Counted from the stretch's first letter, positions 53,257 to 63,454 are shown. The stretch: DNA of 64,000 nucleotides from Cerina sp048266425 (GCA_048266425.1 JBLWZN010000014.1:1-64000); one strand, 5' to 3'. Notes: generated by a model not told the origin, from the sequence alone. Translations and numbers: made by a program.

Positions 53257-53264
53257 TATCTTTG
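53257..53264 (+). promoter_or_regulatory. Candidate -7 promoter element of the GH92 gene
   Basis: TATCTTTG matches TAnnTTTG exactly and lies 54 bp upstream of the ATG at 53318. A TTTG at 53217-53220 is too far away to be a standard -33 element. Confidence 0.45.
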
Positions 53265-53317
53265 CAGGTATGGACAATATTCTTTAAGTCAAATTCCATT
53301 TAAATAGAATAGCTCTA

Positions 53318-55693
53318 ATGAAATACGTTTTTAAGTCATTTTGCACGCTGGCCATAGTTTTGGTTCTTGGCTCCTGCCACAGTTCCAACCCACCGGCCAA
53401 GGAACCGGTAGACTATGTAAATCCTTTTTTAGGAACCGATTTTTTTGGCCACACCTTTCCGGGGGCATCCCTGCCCAACGCAATGGTGCACTTAAGTCCG
53501 GATATCAATACGGAGGGGTGGACCTACTGCGCGGGGTATATCTATTCCGAAAGCTCCATCATGGGATTCAGTCACACCCACTGGAGCGGCGTGGGCATGG
53601 TAAACGGAGGTGAGATTTTGCTGATGCCTACCACGGGCGACAAATTACAAATTGTTCCGGGTACATTGGAAGATCCCGATGCGGGCTACCGTTCCCGATT
53701 TGATCATGCCGATGAATCGGCCTCCCCTGGCTATTATTCCGTAAAACTTAAGGACTATGACGTAAACGTAGAGCTAACGGCCACTCAAAGAGCCGGTTTT
53801 CAAAGATATACTTTTCCAAAATCAAATAATTCGCGTATTATTTTGGATGTTGGCCATCAAATTGGGGATATGACGCATAATGAGCTGTCCAATTTAAAAA
53901 TCGTAGATGACAATCGTATAGAAGGGATGAAGGCGGCCGGCCTTGGCAAGGTTTATTTTGTGGCCGAATTCAGCAAGCCCTTTTTATATTACGGCACGTT
54001 TGATGCTACCTACAAAACCCCTGAATCCAACGGCAGTATTTTTCCCTATAAGAACGCCGAGGTAGGCGACAAGATCGGGGCCTTTGTACAATACGACACC
54101 GAGGAAAACGAACAGGTGATGGTAAAAGTCGGCATTTCTTACACCAGTATAGAAGGTGCCAGGGCAAATCTTCACAAAGAAATCCCGGATTGGGATTTTG
54201 ATGGAATAAAGGACAATGCCCGAAAAATATGGAACCAGGAACTGTCGAAAATAACCATTGACGGGGCAACGGAAGATCAAAAGGAGACCTTTAGCACCGC
54301 CCTATACCATTCCTTGCTGGCCCAATACATTTCCCAGGATGTCGACGGCAAGTATTTTGGTTCAGACGGCCAGGTCCACGAAGCCAAAGATTATGATTTT
54401 TACGGCTCTTTCTCTTGTTGGGATACCTACCGAACCCAGCACCCACTTATGACATTGATCTCCCCGGAGCATGTGAACGACTATATAAAATCTATTGCAG
54501 CCAAAGTAGAAAATTATGGCTGGCTGCCCGCACAGCATTTTTTAAATGTATATGGGGAAGCGATGGTTGGCGACCATTTGATCCCCATTGTGGTAGACGC
54601 CTATATGAAAGGGTACAGGGATTATGATGTGGACCTGATTTACAATGCCATGCGCAAAAAAGCGCTGGAACTCCCCAAACCTCCAGTCCCTATGGAAGCT
54701 GGAAGGTCTGGATTGCAATACTATTTGGAATTGGGATACACCCCGGTGGATAAGGTTACGGAATCCGTTCCAAATACCATGGAACTTGCCTATGACGATT
54801 GGTGCATAGCCCAATTGGCCAAAGAGCTCGGCAAGACCGATGACTACGAATTGTTCATGAAAAGGGCTAACAATTACAAAAATGTCTGGGACCCGGAAAC
54901 GGAGTTTATGCGCCCAAGAAAATTCGATGGCACCTGGGTGCCAGCCTTGGGCGAAAACGAACAAGAGATCGTCACAGAGGGCGAACACAGCTATTACAAA
55001 TATTTTGACCCATTATTGGTAGGAAGGCGCCCAAACCGTCACTATACGGAATCCAACGCCTGGCAATATATCTGGTCCGTACAACACGACATACAGGGCC
55101 TGATAGATCTCTTTGGCGGCAACCAACAATTCATTGATAAACTGGATGCCTTCTTTGAAATGAGTCCGGTGATCACCCCTCCCAAATATGTGGGCGTAGT
55201 AGGTACCATCGGTCAGTATGTTCAGGGCAACCAGCCCTCCCATCATGTGGCCTATCTATACGATTATGCGGGCCAGCCGTGGAAAACACAGTACAGGACA
55301 CGACAGGTGATGCGAGAAATGTATCGCCCGGGCCCTGGAGGTCTTTGCGGGAACGATGATATGGGCTCCCTGTCCTCATGGTATGTTTTGAGCTCTATGG
55401 GCATTTACCCCGTAACCCCTGGAAGTACCGCTTATGCGATCGGAAGCCCTCTTTTCGGGGAGGCGACACTGCATCTGGCAAAAGACAAAACCTTTACCAT
55501 TCGTGCATTGGACAATTCCGAAGCCAATGTATATATCCAATCGGCTACGCTCAACGGAGAGCCGTTCGATCGAACCTGGATAACCCAGGAAGAAATTAAC
55601 CAGGGCGGCATATTGCAATTCCAGATGGGACCAAAACCCAATGAACAATGGGGCGTGGGAAATGTTCCACCATCAATGACCAAAAAACTATAG
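53318..55693 (+). CDS. GH92 alpha-mannosidase lipoprotein
   Basis: Calcium-dependent exo-alpha-mannosidase of family GH92, 791 residues, with a lipobox before Cys20 (LAIVLVLGSC). Family landmarks: VDYVNPFLGTD and GASLPNAMVHLSPD near the N-terminus, GFSHTHWSGVG, FYGSFSCWDTYRTQHPL in the middle, and the C-terminal GNDDMGSLSSWYVLSSMG (about 682-699) that is highly typical of GH92. These enzymes trim alpha-1,2-, 1,3-, 1,4- or 1,6-linked mannose from N-glycans and fungal or yeast mannans, and some act on mannose-1-phosphate linkages. This gives the clearest hint that mannose is part of the substrate. It is followed by the two propeller-toroid genes on the same strand. Confidence 0.95.
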   Translation: MKYVFKSFCTLAIVLVLGSCHSSNPPAKEPVDYVNPFLGTDFFGHTFPGASLPNAMVHLSPDINTEGWTYCAGYIYSESSIMGFSHTHWSGVGMVNGGEILLMPTTGDKLQIVPGTLEDPDAGYRSRFDHADESASPGYYSVKLKDYDVNVELTATQRAGFQRYTFPKSNNSRIILDVGHQIGDMTHNELSNLKIVDDNRIEGMKAAGLGKVYFVAEFSKPFLYYGTFDATYKTPESNGSIFPYKNAEVGDKIGAFVQYDTEENEQVMVKVGISYTSIEGARANLHKEIPDWDFDGIKDNARKIWNQELSKITIDGATEDQKETFSTALYHSLLAQYISQDVDGKYFGSDGQVHEAKDYDFYGSFSCWDTYRTQHPLMTLISPEHVNDYIKSIAAKVENYGWLPAQHFLNVYGEAMVGDHLIPIVVDAYMKGYRDYDVDLIYNAMRKKALELPKPPVPMEAGRSGLQYYLELGYTPVDKVTESVPNTMELAYDDWCIAQLAKELGKTDDYELFMKRANNYKNVWDPETEFMRPRKFDGTWVPALGENEQEIVTEGEHSYYKYFDPLLVGRRPNRHYTESNAWQYIWSVQHDIQGLIDLFGGNQQFIDKLDAFFEMSPVITPPKYVGVVGTIGQYVQGNQPSHHVAYLYDYAGQPWKTQYRTRQVMREMYRPGPGGLCGNDDMGSLSSWYVLSSMGIYPVTPGSTAYAIGSPLFGEATLHLAKDKTFTIRALDNSEANVYIQSATLNGEPFDRTWITQEEINQGGILQFQMGPKPNEQWGVGNVPPSMTKKL

Positions 55694-56098
55694 GGTTATA
55701 CGACGAATATTGTGGCGATCAGGTTTTCTGGATAAATTACGTCCCTTCAACAATCGCTATGTGCTTTTTGCTTTAGGCCTTGCGCTCTGCAATTAACGTA
55801 TGGGGTAATACGATCAGCGCAATGATATAAATCCGGTATAGTGTTCTTTTGGATTAAGATCGATAAATTCTTTCACCAAGAAAAATGGTAGCACCAATTA
55901 AATATTTCAATTATTCTACCTCTATTCGATTAAATTTTAACAATTTCAGTTTTTTCGGTTAAAATTCTATGTAAACCTAATGAAATATAAGAGGTTATGC
56001 ATAATAAAAAGGGGTTTCTTTGTCACGAGGTCAGCTTTTTTTCCAGTGAATCTTGGACGATAAAAGCTTTTAAAATCCAATGTAATCTTAACAATATT
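55694..56098. other. Intergenic region without recognised features
   Basis: This 405-bp stretch between the GH92 gene and propeller-toroid gene 2 contains no supported gene, repeat or clear promoter motif. An open frame enters the last 100 bp from an ATG at 55997, but it lacks a signal peptide and is better read as upstream DNA. Confidence 0.5.
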
Positions 56099-58333
56099 AT
56101 GCAAAAACAAAATCTTTTGTACCTGGGAATCCTTTCCCTGCTTATCCTATCGTGTTCCGATCAAAACAAATCCGGAAATACCTTTGGATCACTGCCCGTA
56201 TACAATGATGTGCCCTATCCTCAGGATTACAGCATCAAGTATGATCTGAAGGATAGTGCGAGTCTTTCAAAAGTATATGTAGACAGAAACAAGGTCATAC
56301 AAGTACTATCTTCCAAGGGGGTTCTAAGAACCCATGACGGGGAGTTCCTATATCCGGGCATATTGACGGAAGACAAGACTTACCTTCCGTTGACCCAGAA
56401 ACAAGTCTCCGGAATGACCCTTTTCCAAGACCAATTTGTCTACCTGGACGACAATGCCGTACTCAGCAATGCCTGGGCAGGAAACTTATATTTAAAGCAC
56501 GACCTTCCCAACGCCGATATTATAACCGCAGGGGAAGATTTCGATTTTATGATCAGCAACGGGGAAACCCTTCAGTTTCTTTCGAAGGATAAAGGTCCTT
56601 GGGAAGAATCATTAGGGGGCGACCGCGTTTTGGACATTCGATATTCCGCATCAAAAAAGGTATTTTGGATCTTGGGGGCACGCAGTATTTCTAGCTTTAA
56701 CACCACCAACAACGCGTTCAAAAAGACCGAAATTGAAGTTGGGCCAACTTCCTTTACCCTACTTGGCGACAAAGTAATCGTAGGCACCAACGATGGCTAT
56801 TTGGAAATCAATCCCGAAACAGGGAAAAGTATAGGAGAAGTACACAAGAAATTACCAATTCCCGCAATTACGTGTATAGAGGCCATCAACGATCAACTGT
56901 GGTTCGGTTCTGCACAAGGAGCCTTTAAATTGAGGGAAGACGGTAAATTCGATTATTATTACGGTAAGCGCTGGTTGCCCGGGAATGTGGTAAAGCATAT
57001 TTCCAAAGGGCCGGATGGCTCCATTTTGGTACTTACCGAGGCCGGACTAGGAAAAATCGACTTTAAGGAAATGACGTTGCACGACAAGGCCGAATATTAC
57101 GAACAGCAAGTTCGCAATAGGCACATTCGCTATGGATTTAATGCCTCCTTGGTAGACCTGGACCGTGGCAATGTCGATTCTGGCCGCCTTTCGGACTCGG
57201 ACAACGACGGACTTTGGACTAGCATGTATTTGGCTGGTGAGGTCTTTAGATATGCCGTTACAAAATCGGAGGACGCGTTGCAAAATTGTAGGGAATCCAT
57301 GGATGCCATGGAAAAACTATACACCATAAACGATGTGCCCGGTTTTCCTTCCCGTTCGTTTGATCGTAGTGGTTATTTGGACATATTGCACGATCCGGAC
57401 AGATGGCACCCCAGTAGCGATCCAGAGTGGGATTGGAAGGGTACCACCAGTAGCGATGAGGCCATTGGTCATATTTTCGTCTTTGGCGTGATGGCCGAAC
57501 TAATGGACAATGATCTAAAAGACCGCGCCATCGTCTTGATCGACACCTTGATGAGCCATGTGGTAAGCAACGATCTATATATGATCGATTACGATGGCAA
57601 GCCCACTACCTGGGGCAAATGGAATCCGGAATATGTAAACGCCCGACCGAAAAATGTGGGCGATCGCAAGATCAATTCCTCGAATATCATCGCCATGCTG
57701 CAGACCGCATATCATTTTACGAAAAAGGAAAAATACAAGGAAAAAGCCCTGGATCTGATGGAGAACTATGGGTACCTTGAAAATTTGATGCGGCCAATGA
57801 AAGATATAGGGGTGGCAGCGGACGATGCGGACGATTGGAGCAAAATGCTGTCCGAATCCTGGAACCACTCCGATGACGAGATGTACTTTCTCGGGTATTG
57901 GGGATTATATCGATATGCCCTTAACGACACGCTAAAAACAAAATTCAAGGACGCCATTATTGATCATTGGGAGGCGGAAAGACCCGAAAAAGAAGGCGCT
58001 TGGAACATCATGACGGCCCTTACAGGCACGAAAGAATTTGATCTTGATGAAGCGGCTTGGTACCTTAGGGAACACCCAATGGACCTTATTACATGGGACA
58101 TCAAGAACAGTCAACGAAAGGACATAGAGTTTATCGCCCCTAACTTTCGGGAACAGACGATCAAGGAGGTACTCCCACCCGATGAAAGACCGGTACAAAG
58201 GCACAATGGCAATATGTTTAGGCTGGATCGGGTTGGAAATGACGGCGGGGAGGAATATTCCGCAGGGGATATTTGGTTATTGCCCTATTGGATGGGCCGA
58301 TATATGGGCATCATCAGCGAGCCAAAGTCGTAA
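56099..58333 (+). CDS. Propeller-toroid lipoprotein 2, candidate carbohydrate-active enzyme
   Basis: Lipoprotein of 744 residues. The ATG at 56099 gives a lipobox (ILSLLILSC, Cys19); the longer frame from 55997 does not. The N-terminal half (about 30-330) is a beta-propeller with weaker blade repeats than paralogue 1 (LWFGSAQGAFKL, ILVLTEAGLGKI). The C-terminal half is toroid-like with the shared blocks DNDGLWTSMYLAGEVFRYA, GTTSSDEAIGHIF, DYDGKPTTWGKW, HPMDLITWDIKNSQRKD and LLPYWMGRY (727-735). It lies downstream of GH92 and 102 bp upstream of paralogue 3. By domain layout it should be a periplasmic or surface enzyme acting on carbohydrate; no characterised relative is known to me. Confidence 0.8.
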   Translation: MQKQNLLYLGILSLLILSCSDQNKSGNTFGSLPVYNDVPYPQDYSIKYDLKDSASLSKVYVDRNKVIQVLSSKGVLRTHDGEFLYPGILTEDKTYLPLTQKQVSGMTLFQDQFVYLDDNAVLSNAWAGNLYLKHDLPNADIITAGEDFDFMISNGETLQFLSKDKGPWEESLGGDRVLDIRYSASKKVFWILGARSISSFNTTNNAFKKTEIEVGPTSFTLLGDKVIVGTNDGYLEINPETGKSIGEVHKKLPIPAITCIEAINDQLWFGSAQGAFKLREDGKFDYYYGKRWLPGNVVKHISKGPDGSILVLTEAGLGKIDFKEMTLHDKAEYYEQQVRNRHIRYGFNASLVDLDRGNVDSGRLSDSDNDGLWTSMYLAGEVFRYAVTKSEDALQNCRESMDAMEKLYTINDVPGFPSRSFDRSGYLDILHDPDRWHPSSDPEWDWKGTTSSDEAIGHIFVFGVMAELMDNDLKDRAIVLIDTLMSHVVSNDLYMIDYDGKPTTWGKWNPEYVNARPKNVGDRKINSSNIIAMLQTAYHFTKKEKYKEKALDLMENYGYLENLMRPMKDIGVAADDADDWSKMLSESWNHSDDEMYFLGYWGLYRYALNDTLKTKFKDAIIDHWEAERPEKEGAWNIMTALTGTKEFDLDEAAWYLREHPMDLITWDIKNSQRKDIEFIAPNFREQTIKEVLPPDERPVQRHNGNMFRLDRVGNDGGEEYSAGDIWLLPYWMGRYMGIISEPKS

Positions 58334-58435
58334 AATTCTTTGTTTTCGACCAAGGGCCGCACCCCTTTAATCCCAGTATTGCGGAAAATTCCAAGATAGG
58401 GTCTACAGTGCTTTTATTGATAAAACCAACACAAT

Positions 58436-60565
58436 ATGCGAACTATACTACTAATTGCCACTGTTTTTATTTGTTGTTCCTTTAATTCGAATCCGGATAA
58501 AGGGAAATTCCGACAGGACGTAGTCGTAATGCACGGCACGGAAAACGGATTGCCGGATGGGGCAATAGATCATATCGCAATTTCAAAGGATGGGCCTATG
58601 GCCACAGCATCTGGAAATTCGTATCTCTGGAACGATGGTCAATGGACGGAATCCAAATCCAACCATAAGGGGAAAAAGTTTTCGGTTGTCAAAAACCTGC
58701 CCCAGAATTCGGGCAAATTACTCTCGCAGGCCACCTATATGGGGAATACTTATGTGGGATGTGAAAATGGCCTCTTTGTAAGCACTGGCAAAAACACTTG
58801 GGAACAAGTCTTGCCGGCGGACGGGAATTATAGCTGGGCCTTAAAAAATGTGGCAGCCCTAGCCGTAGATTCGAATGGAAATCTGTGGTTCGGGTCCAAG
58901 GAGGGCGTTGGAAAGAACGTCAATGGCCAATGGCATTTGTTCACCGGGAAGGAAGGGTTGCCCTATACCCATTTCACCTGCGCGGCCCCGGGACCCAACG
59001 GGGAGGTTTGGTTCGGCACCGGGAATGGCGCCATCAGGGCCGAAAACGATTACTTCTACTATAGGAATAACAGACGTTGGCTTCCCGACAATTCGGTAAA
59101 CGACATAGACGTTAGCGACGACGGAACTGCCTGGATCGCTACGGATAAGGGTATCAGCCAGATTATCGCCAAAGAAATGACCTATGATGAAAAGGCGGCC
59201 TATTTTACAAAACAAGTGGAAGAACGGCACAATAGGATGGGATTTATCTGCCAAAGTGAGCTTTTAGAGCAATTCAATATTGCTTCCTCCCAATTGGCCA
59301 TATCCGATAACGATGGTTTATATACCGCTATGTACGGGGCGTCGCAAGCATTTCGATATGCCATGACCGGTGATATACAAGCCAAGGAATTGGCCGACAG
59401 GAGCTTTCAGGCCATCAAATGGTTATCGGACATTACCCCGGAACCCGGTTTCCCGGCCAGGGTCATTATTCCAGTAGACTGGCACGAGGACGTCAATGCA
59501 CAATACAGTAGGGAATCCAATTTAAGACATCAGAAAAGTGATCCCTTCTGGAAGGATATATACCCTAGGTTTCCACTGAGTGCCGATGGTAAATACCGTT
59601 GGAAATGTGATACCAGTTCCGATGAGATTGCCGGCCATTATTTCTATTATGGAATCTATTATGACCTGGTAGCGGAAACCAAGGAAGAGAAGGATGCCGT
59701 AAAACAAGTGGTCGCCGATATGACGGACCACCTGATCCGCCATGGTTTTAAATTGGTGGATTACGATGGCAAGCCTACGCGATGGGGAAATTTTGACAAC
59801 GACTATTTTAACTCCATCTGGGGTTGGGACCAGCGAGGATTAAACTCCATGATGATGCTCTCCTTCCTAAATGTCGCCAGCCATGTTACCGGAAATCCAA
59901 AATATGAAGAGGTGGCGAAAACGCTTCGTGACGAGGAACATTATCACATCAATGCAATGCATCCCAAAGAATATTTTCCACCGGAAAATGTAGTGCCCTG
60001 GGACAATAATCTTGGACTGATGAGTTTTTATGGCCTAATGAACTATGAAAAAGATCCGGAGCTGCTCATTATGTACCGAATTTCCTTGGAATTTGCCTGG
60101 TTGAATATCAGCAAACAAAAGAATGCCTTTTGGGACGGACTTTATGGGGCCCTGGCAAATTCATTTAGTGAAAAGGTAAAACAAGGATATTTCCATACGG
60201 ACAAATTATTTAAGGAGAATCCATTGTTTGCACGATCGGCCCTTGAAACCTATGGACAAAGCAGTCTGGATCCCAAATATATGAAAGAAACATTACAGCG
60301 AATTCCGTTGGACCTTATTGGATACGAAATGGACAATACCCAACGCTTGGACGTTCTATTTGACCCCACCCCCGGACAAAAAAAGGATATGGGATGGAGA
60401 ATGGACACTTATGCCCTTCCCATCGATGAAAGGGGGCATGTGCGGTTGGACCGGGATGCCTTTGATCTGCACGATTCCGAGGGCAACGGCTATTCGGAAC
60501 AGGAAGGCACCTTTTACCTACTACCCTATTATTTGGCAGCTTACCATCATCTGTTGGGGGATTAG
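58436..60565 (+). CDS. Propeller-toroid protein 3, candidate carbohydrate-active enzyme
   Basis: Exported protein of 709 residues; the N-terminus (MRTILLIATVFICCSF) is a short signal peptide with Cys13/Cys14 that could be lipidated. The propeller part has LWFGSKEGVGK, VWFGTGNGAIR and AWIATDKGISQI. The toroid part shares SDNDGLYTAMYGASQAFRYA, DTSSDEIAGHYF, DYDGKPTRWGNF, IPLDLIGYEMDNTQR and the end motif LLPYYLAAY with the two paralogues. In some blocks it is closer to paralogue 1 (2411-4669) than to its direct neighbour, for example PARVIIPVDWHED against ARTIIPVSWEES, so this pair is not a simple recent tandem duplication. It converges with the FucP-type transporter gene. Confidence 0.8.
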   Translation: MRTILLIATVFICCSFNSNPDKGKFRQDVVVMHGTENGLPDGAIDHIAISKDGPMATASGNSYLWNDGQWTESKSNHKGKKFSVVKNLPQNSGKLLSQATYMGNTYVGCENGLFVSTGKNTWEQVLPADGNYSWALKNVAALAVDSNGNLWFGSKEGVGKNVNGQWHLFTGKEGLPYTHFTCAAPGPNGEVWFGTGNGAIRAENDYFYYRNNRRWLPDNSVNDIDVSDDGTAWIATDKGISQIIAKEMTYDEKAAYFTKQVEERHNRMGFICQSELLEQFNIASSQLAISDNDGLYTAMYGASQAFRYAMTGDIQAKELADRSFQAIKWLSDITPEPGFPARVIIPVDWHEDVNAQYSRESNLRHQKSDPFWKDIYPRFPLSADGKYRWKCDTSSDEIAGHYFYYGIYYDLVAETKEEKDAVKQVVADMTDHLIRHGFKLVDYDGKPTRWGNFDNDYFNSIWGWDQRGLNSMMMLSFLNVASHVTGNPKYEEVAKTLRDEEHYHINAMHPKEYFPPENVVPWDNNLGLMSFYGLMNYEKDPELLIMYRISLEFAWLNISKQKNAFWDGLYGALANSFSEKVKQGYFHTDKLFKENPLFARSALETYGQSSLDPKYMKETLQRIPLDLIGYEMDNTQRLDVLFDPTPGQKKDMGWRMDTYALPIDERGHVRLDRDAFDLHDSEGNGYSEQEGTFYLLPYYLAAYHHLLGD

Positions 60566-60616
60566 GTCTCTGTTCGCTTTACGTAAACCGTAACGCCAAA
60601 AAGTCTTGTTTCTTAT

Positions 60617-61849
60617 TTACAGTCCCGACTCAACGGCAGCCATTTCATTTACTCCTGGTTTATAGCCATTTACCGCATAAAAAATGATAAAGGCATAGCA
60701 AGAAAGTGGTAAGATGTACGAGAGGTGGAGGCCAATGGCGGGCATGTCGGCCAAGACGCCTTGCATCAAGGGTAATATAGCGCCCCCAACGGGTGCCATG
60801 ACCAAAATTCCAGAGGCTTTGTTGGTATACTTGCCCAACCCGTTAACCGATAAGGTGAAAATATTGGACCACATTATCGAATTGAAAAGTCCGACCGCTA
60901 GCATGGACCACATAGCCACATAGCCATTCGAAAGAATGGTGATAGCCAGTAGCGTGACCGAAGCAAGGGCAGAAAAGAACAGTACCTTTTGTGCGCTGGC
61001 CTTTTGGAGTATCGCCGATCCCAAAAACCTTCCTACCATCAATCCGCCCCAATACAGCGGAATATAGGTCGCAGCCTTTTTTTCCGCAAAACCTGCAATG
61101 TTGGGTTCCCCTAAAAAGTTTACGATAAAGCTACCAATGGCCACTTCGGCCCCAACGTATAGCATCAATGCGATGACCCCTAAACGCAGCTGCCTAAATT
61201 TTAAAACATTGCCCTTTACCTTCTCCCCATCGGTATCGAGCACCTTGGGCAGTTTTAAGAAATAAAAAATGGTAGCGATCAAAAACGCGAAAATCGCCAA
61301 CCCCAAGTACGGACCTTCCACCGCAGCCGTAGCGTCTTGCTGGGTATCGTAATCCCCAAGGATTAGCATTCCCCCAAGCAACGGGGCCGTGGTGGTGGCC
61401 AGGGAGTTGACCCCCTGCGCCAAATTCAACCTACTGGAGGCCGTTTCGGGCCGTCCCAAAATAATTACATATGGATTAGCTACCACCTGTAAAATAACGC
61501 TGCCGGTGGCCATGGTATAAAGTCCGAACAAAAATAACGGGTAAGAAACATATCGGGAGGCAGGTATAAAGATCAGGGCCCCAAGTCCGATCGTAATCAA
61601 CCCTATGGATATTCCCTTTTTATACCCGGTCCTTTCGATCAGAAAGCTGGCCGGTATAGCCATTAAAAAATAAGCCCCGAAAAAGCAGAACTGAATCAGC
61701 ATGGTTTGGGTGTAGTTCATCTGGAACAACCCCTTGAAGTGCGGGATTAAGATGTCATTCAGGGAGACAATGGCCCCCCAAATAAAGAAAAGGGAGGTCA
61801 TTAATGCAAAGGCTCCCTTATAACGATTTGTCTGTGTGTGGTTTTCCAA
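60617..61849 (-). CDS. FucP/GluP-type sugar MFS transporter
   Basis: Inner-membrane sugar:H+ symporter of 410 residues with 12 expected helices. The N-terminus reads YKGAFALMTSLFFIWGAIVSLNDILIPHFK split over helix 1, which is typical of the FucP/GlcP group; VANPYVIILG and SRLNLAQGVNSL in the middle are also family hallmarks. Substrates in this group include fucose, glucose, galactose, mannose and GlcNAc. The start is a TTG at 61849, since the next ATG (codon 17) lies inside helix 1. It is the likely monosaccharide importer for products of GH92 and other exo-enzymes. A 225-bp gap with a repeat copy separates it from the DUF3748 gene. Confidence 0.92.
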   Translation of the reverse strand: MENHTQTNRYKGAFALMTSLFFIWGAIVSLNDILIPHFKGLFQMNYTQTMLIQFCFFGAYFLMAIPASFLIERTGYKKGISIGLITIGLGALIFIPASRYVSYPLFLFGLYTMATGSVILQVVANPYVIILGRPETASSRLNLAQGVNSLATTTAPLLGGMLILGDYDTQQDATAAVEGPYLGLAIFAFLIATIFYFLKLPKVLDTDGEKVKGNVLKFRQLRLGVIALMLYVGAEVAIGSFIVNFLGEPNIAGFAEKKAATYIPLYWGGLMVGRFLGSAILQKASAQKVLFFSALASVTLLAITILSNGYVAMWSMLAVGLFNSIMWSNIFTLSVNGLGKYTNKASGILVMAPVGGAILPLMQGVLADMPAIGLHLSYILPLSCYAFIIFYAVNGYKPGVNEMAAVESGL

Positions 61850-61930
61850 TTTTTATAGTTTTGGTTAGTGTTTAAAAGCACTTGATTATAGGATTCCAAT
61901 ATAGTTAATAGTATTACCGTTTTTGACCCC

Positions 61931-61954
61931 CGCCAGAATGATTGTCGGGCTGGC
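61931..61954 (-). repeat. Isolated, diverged copy of the 26-bp repeat
   Basis: CGCCAGAATGATTGTCGGGC (61931-61950) followed by TGGC is the reverse complement of the core at 39814-39957, differing only in the ACTAGT centre, which here reads ACAATC in the same orientation. It shows that the unit is dispersed, not just locally amplified. Confidence 0.7.
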
Positions 61955-62074
61955 TCACCTTGCAAAAAGGGGAGGACCCATCAAAGGGCTTATAATCGAT
62001 AAATTGAAATATTTGTTACGTGCTAAATTATGGTTTATATTAATTTGTTGTCTAAAGATTAATCTACCTAAGGA

Positions 62075-63454
62075 TTATAACAGAAGAACATCCCCGAGCT
62101 CCAAAATGAAGATTTGATAATATTTGTTATCCTCTTTTCCATCGATGATGCGGGAGGTGTTCCCGTCGGGCACCAGTACATTGTAGGCCAGTATTTTTCC
62201 ATCCTGGGAAACCACCAAGGCCTCCCGATTTAGATTTTTAGGGGTGAGTAAAATCGACTTTCCAAAATCTTCCCTGCTTCCCACATAGGATGCATAAATC
62301 TTGCCATCGCTTATGGAAAAAAGCCATTCGTCCGAGGGATGCCAGCGCACAAATCCCGCATCAGCGGTAAAATGTGTAACCTGGCTGGGGCGTTTTTCAG
62401 GGTTTTCAGACCTGTCCGAACCGTCCGCGGCAATTGTAAAGACCTGTTTTACACCGTTTTTATCCTCCGATAAATAGGCGATCCGCTTTCCGTCATAGGA
62501 TCCCCTTACAATACCTTCGTCCGTGGTGCTATGGGTCAATCTCTTAATTTGGACCCCAGTCGGAGGTATGGGGTAGGTATCCGCATCCCCCGAATATGCA
62601 CAGGTAATATCCACGCTATCCGGAATTTCGGCGACAAAGAGGGAGGTTTCATAATCCACTCCGTTCATGGCGCGTACCTTTCCAATAAATGCCCGTTTGG
62701 AACCCGTGAAATCTACCCAGGAATCACCATAGGCTTTTTCTATTTCGCCAGGTTTTGATTCCCCCATTTTTGCCGGTTTCAAAAGCACCGCAAAATAGTC
62801 GGTATATCCCTCTTCCACCATGTCATTGGCTTCCATATAGCCAATGGTACGATCGTAATCTTGTTGTATAAAATCGTCATAGGTAAATCCGATTCTTTTT
62901 CCATCCCTTGAAAACTCGTGCCTATGGGTACCCCCGCGCTGTGCCCCCGGTATGGTAGGTCGGTTTGTGGCGACATCCCTTAAGTCTACCCGGACAAAAC
63001 GACCTTCCCCGTCCCCACTTACCATGGCCGCGGTCCTATTCCTGATTCCGTAATACCCCCTTGCCCCTACCTCGACCAATTGGGGGCCGTGAATAAAAAT
63101 AACCTTGTCCTCTGTGGGATGATAGGAGACCGCTGCGACGCCAGGGGCGGCGTTCTCCCCTGAAACCGACTCGGGCTCCCATAAAACGGTTTCCTCACCT
63201 GTCGCGATTTCCACCTTTTCTATGGATTTTGAATTGGCCAAATTGGTATTGAAAACCATAGAACGGGTATCGTAACAAAGAAACTTCCCATCCGGGGAAA
63301 AATTGTCGTTGTTATCCAAGGCATGGGTCTTTGGGTTGAAGGTTATTTGTTTTTCTACCATGTTTTCGGGTCCGGTTTCTTTATCTTGTTTACAACCAAC
63401 AAGCGCAAGCAATAGGGTCAAAGGCCATAAACGCAATGTTCTCGGGATTGTCAT
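62075..63454 (-). CDS. DUF3748 (YidR-type) beta-propeller lipoprotein
   Basis: Lipoprotein of 459 residues (TLLLALVGC, Cys21) with a TolB-like beta-propeller. The sequence matches my memory of the DUF3748 family, exemplified by E. coli YidR: NFSPDGKFLCYDTR, VEIATGEETVLW, YHPTEDKVIFIHGP, GTHRHEFSRDGKRIGFTYDD and RGSYDGKRIAYLSED. Oligogalacturonate-lyase-like propellers are distant relatives, and a lyase or binding role is possible. No activity is known to me. It is upstream of the FucP-type transporter gene on the same strand. Confidence 0.8.
   Translation of the reverse strand: MTIPRTLRLWPLTLLLALVGCKQDKETGPENMVEKQITFNPKTHALDNNDNFSPDGKFLCYDTRSMVFNTNLANSKSIEKVEIATGEETVLWEPESVSGENAAPGVAAVSYHPTEDKVIFIHGPQLVEVGARGYYGIRNRTAAMVSGDGEGRFVRVDLRDVATNRPTIPGAQRGGTHRHEFSRDGKRIGFTYDDFIQQDYDRTIGYMEANDMVEEGYTDYFAVLLKPAKMGESKPGEIEKAYGDSWVDFTGSKRAFIGKVRAMNGVDYETSLFVAEIPDSVDITCAYSGDADTYPIPPTGVQIKRLTHSTTDEGIVRGSYDGKRIAYLSEDKNGVKQVFTIAADGSDRSENPEKRPSQVTHFTADAGFVRWHPSDEWLFSISDGKIYASYVGSREDFGKSILLTPKNLNREALVVSQDGKILAYNVLVPDGNTSRIIDGKEDNKYYQIFILELGDVLLL

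Noticed and set aside
55997..56098. N-terminal extension of propeller-toroid protein 2
   Set aside because: The extra 34 residues have no signal peptide, while the ATG at 56099 starts a typical lipoprotein signal.
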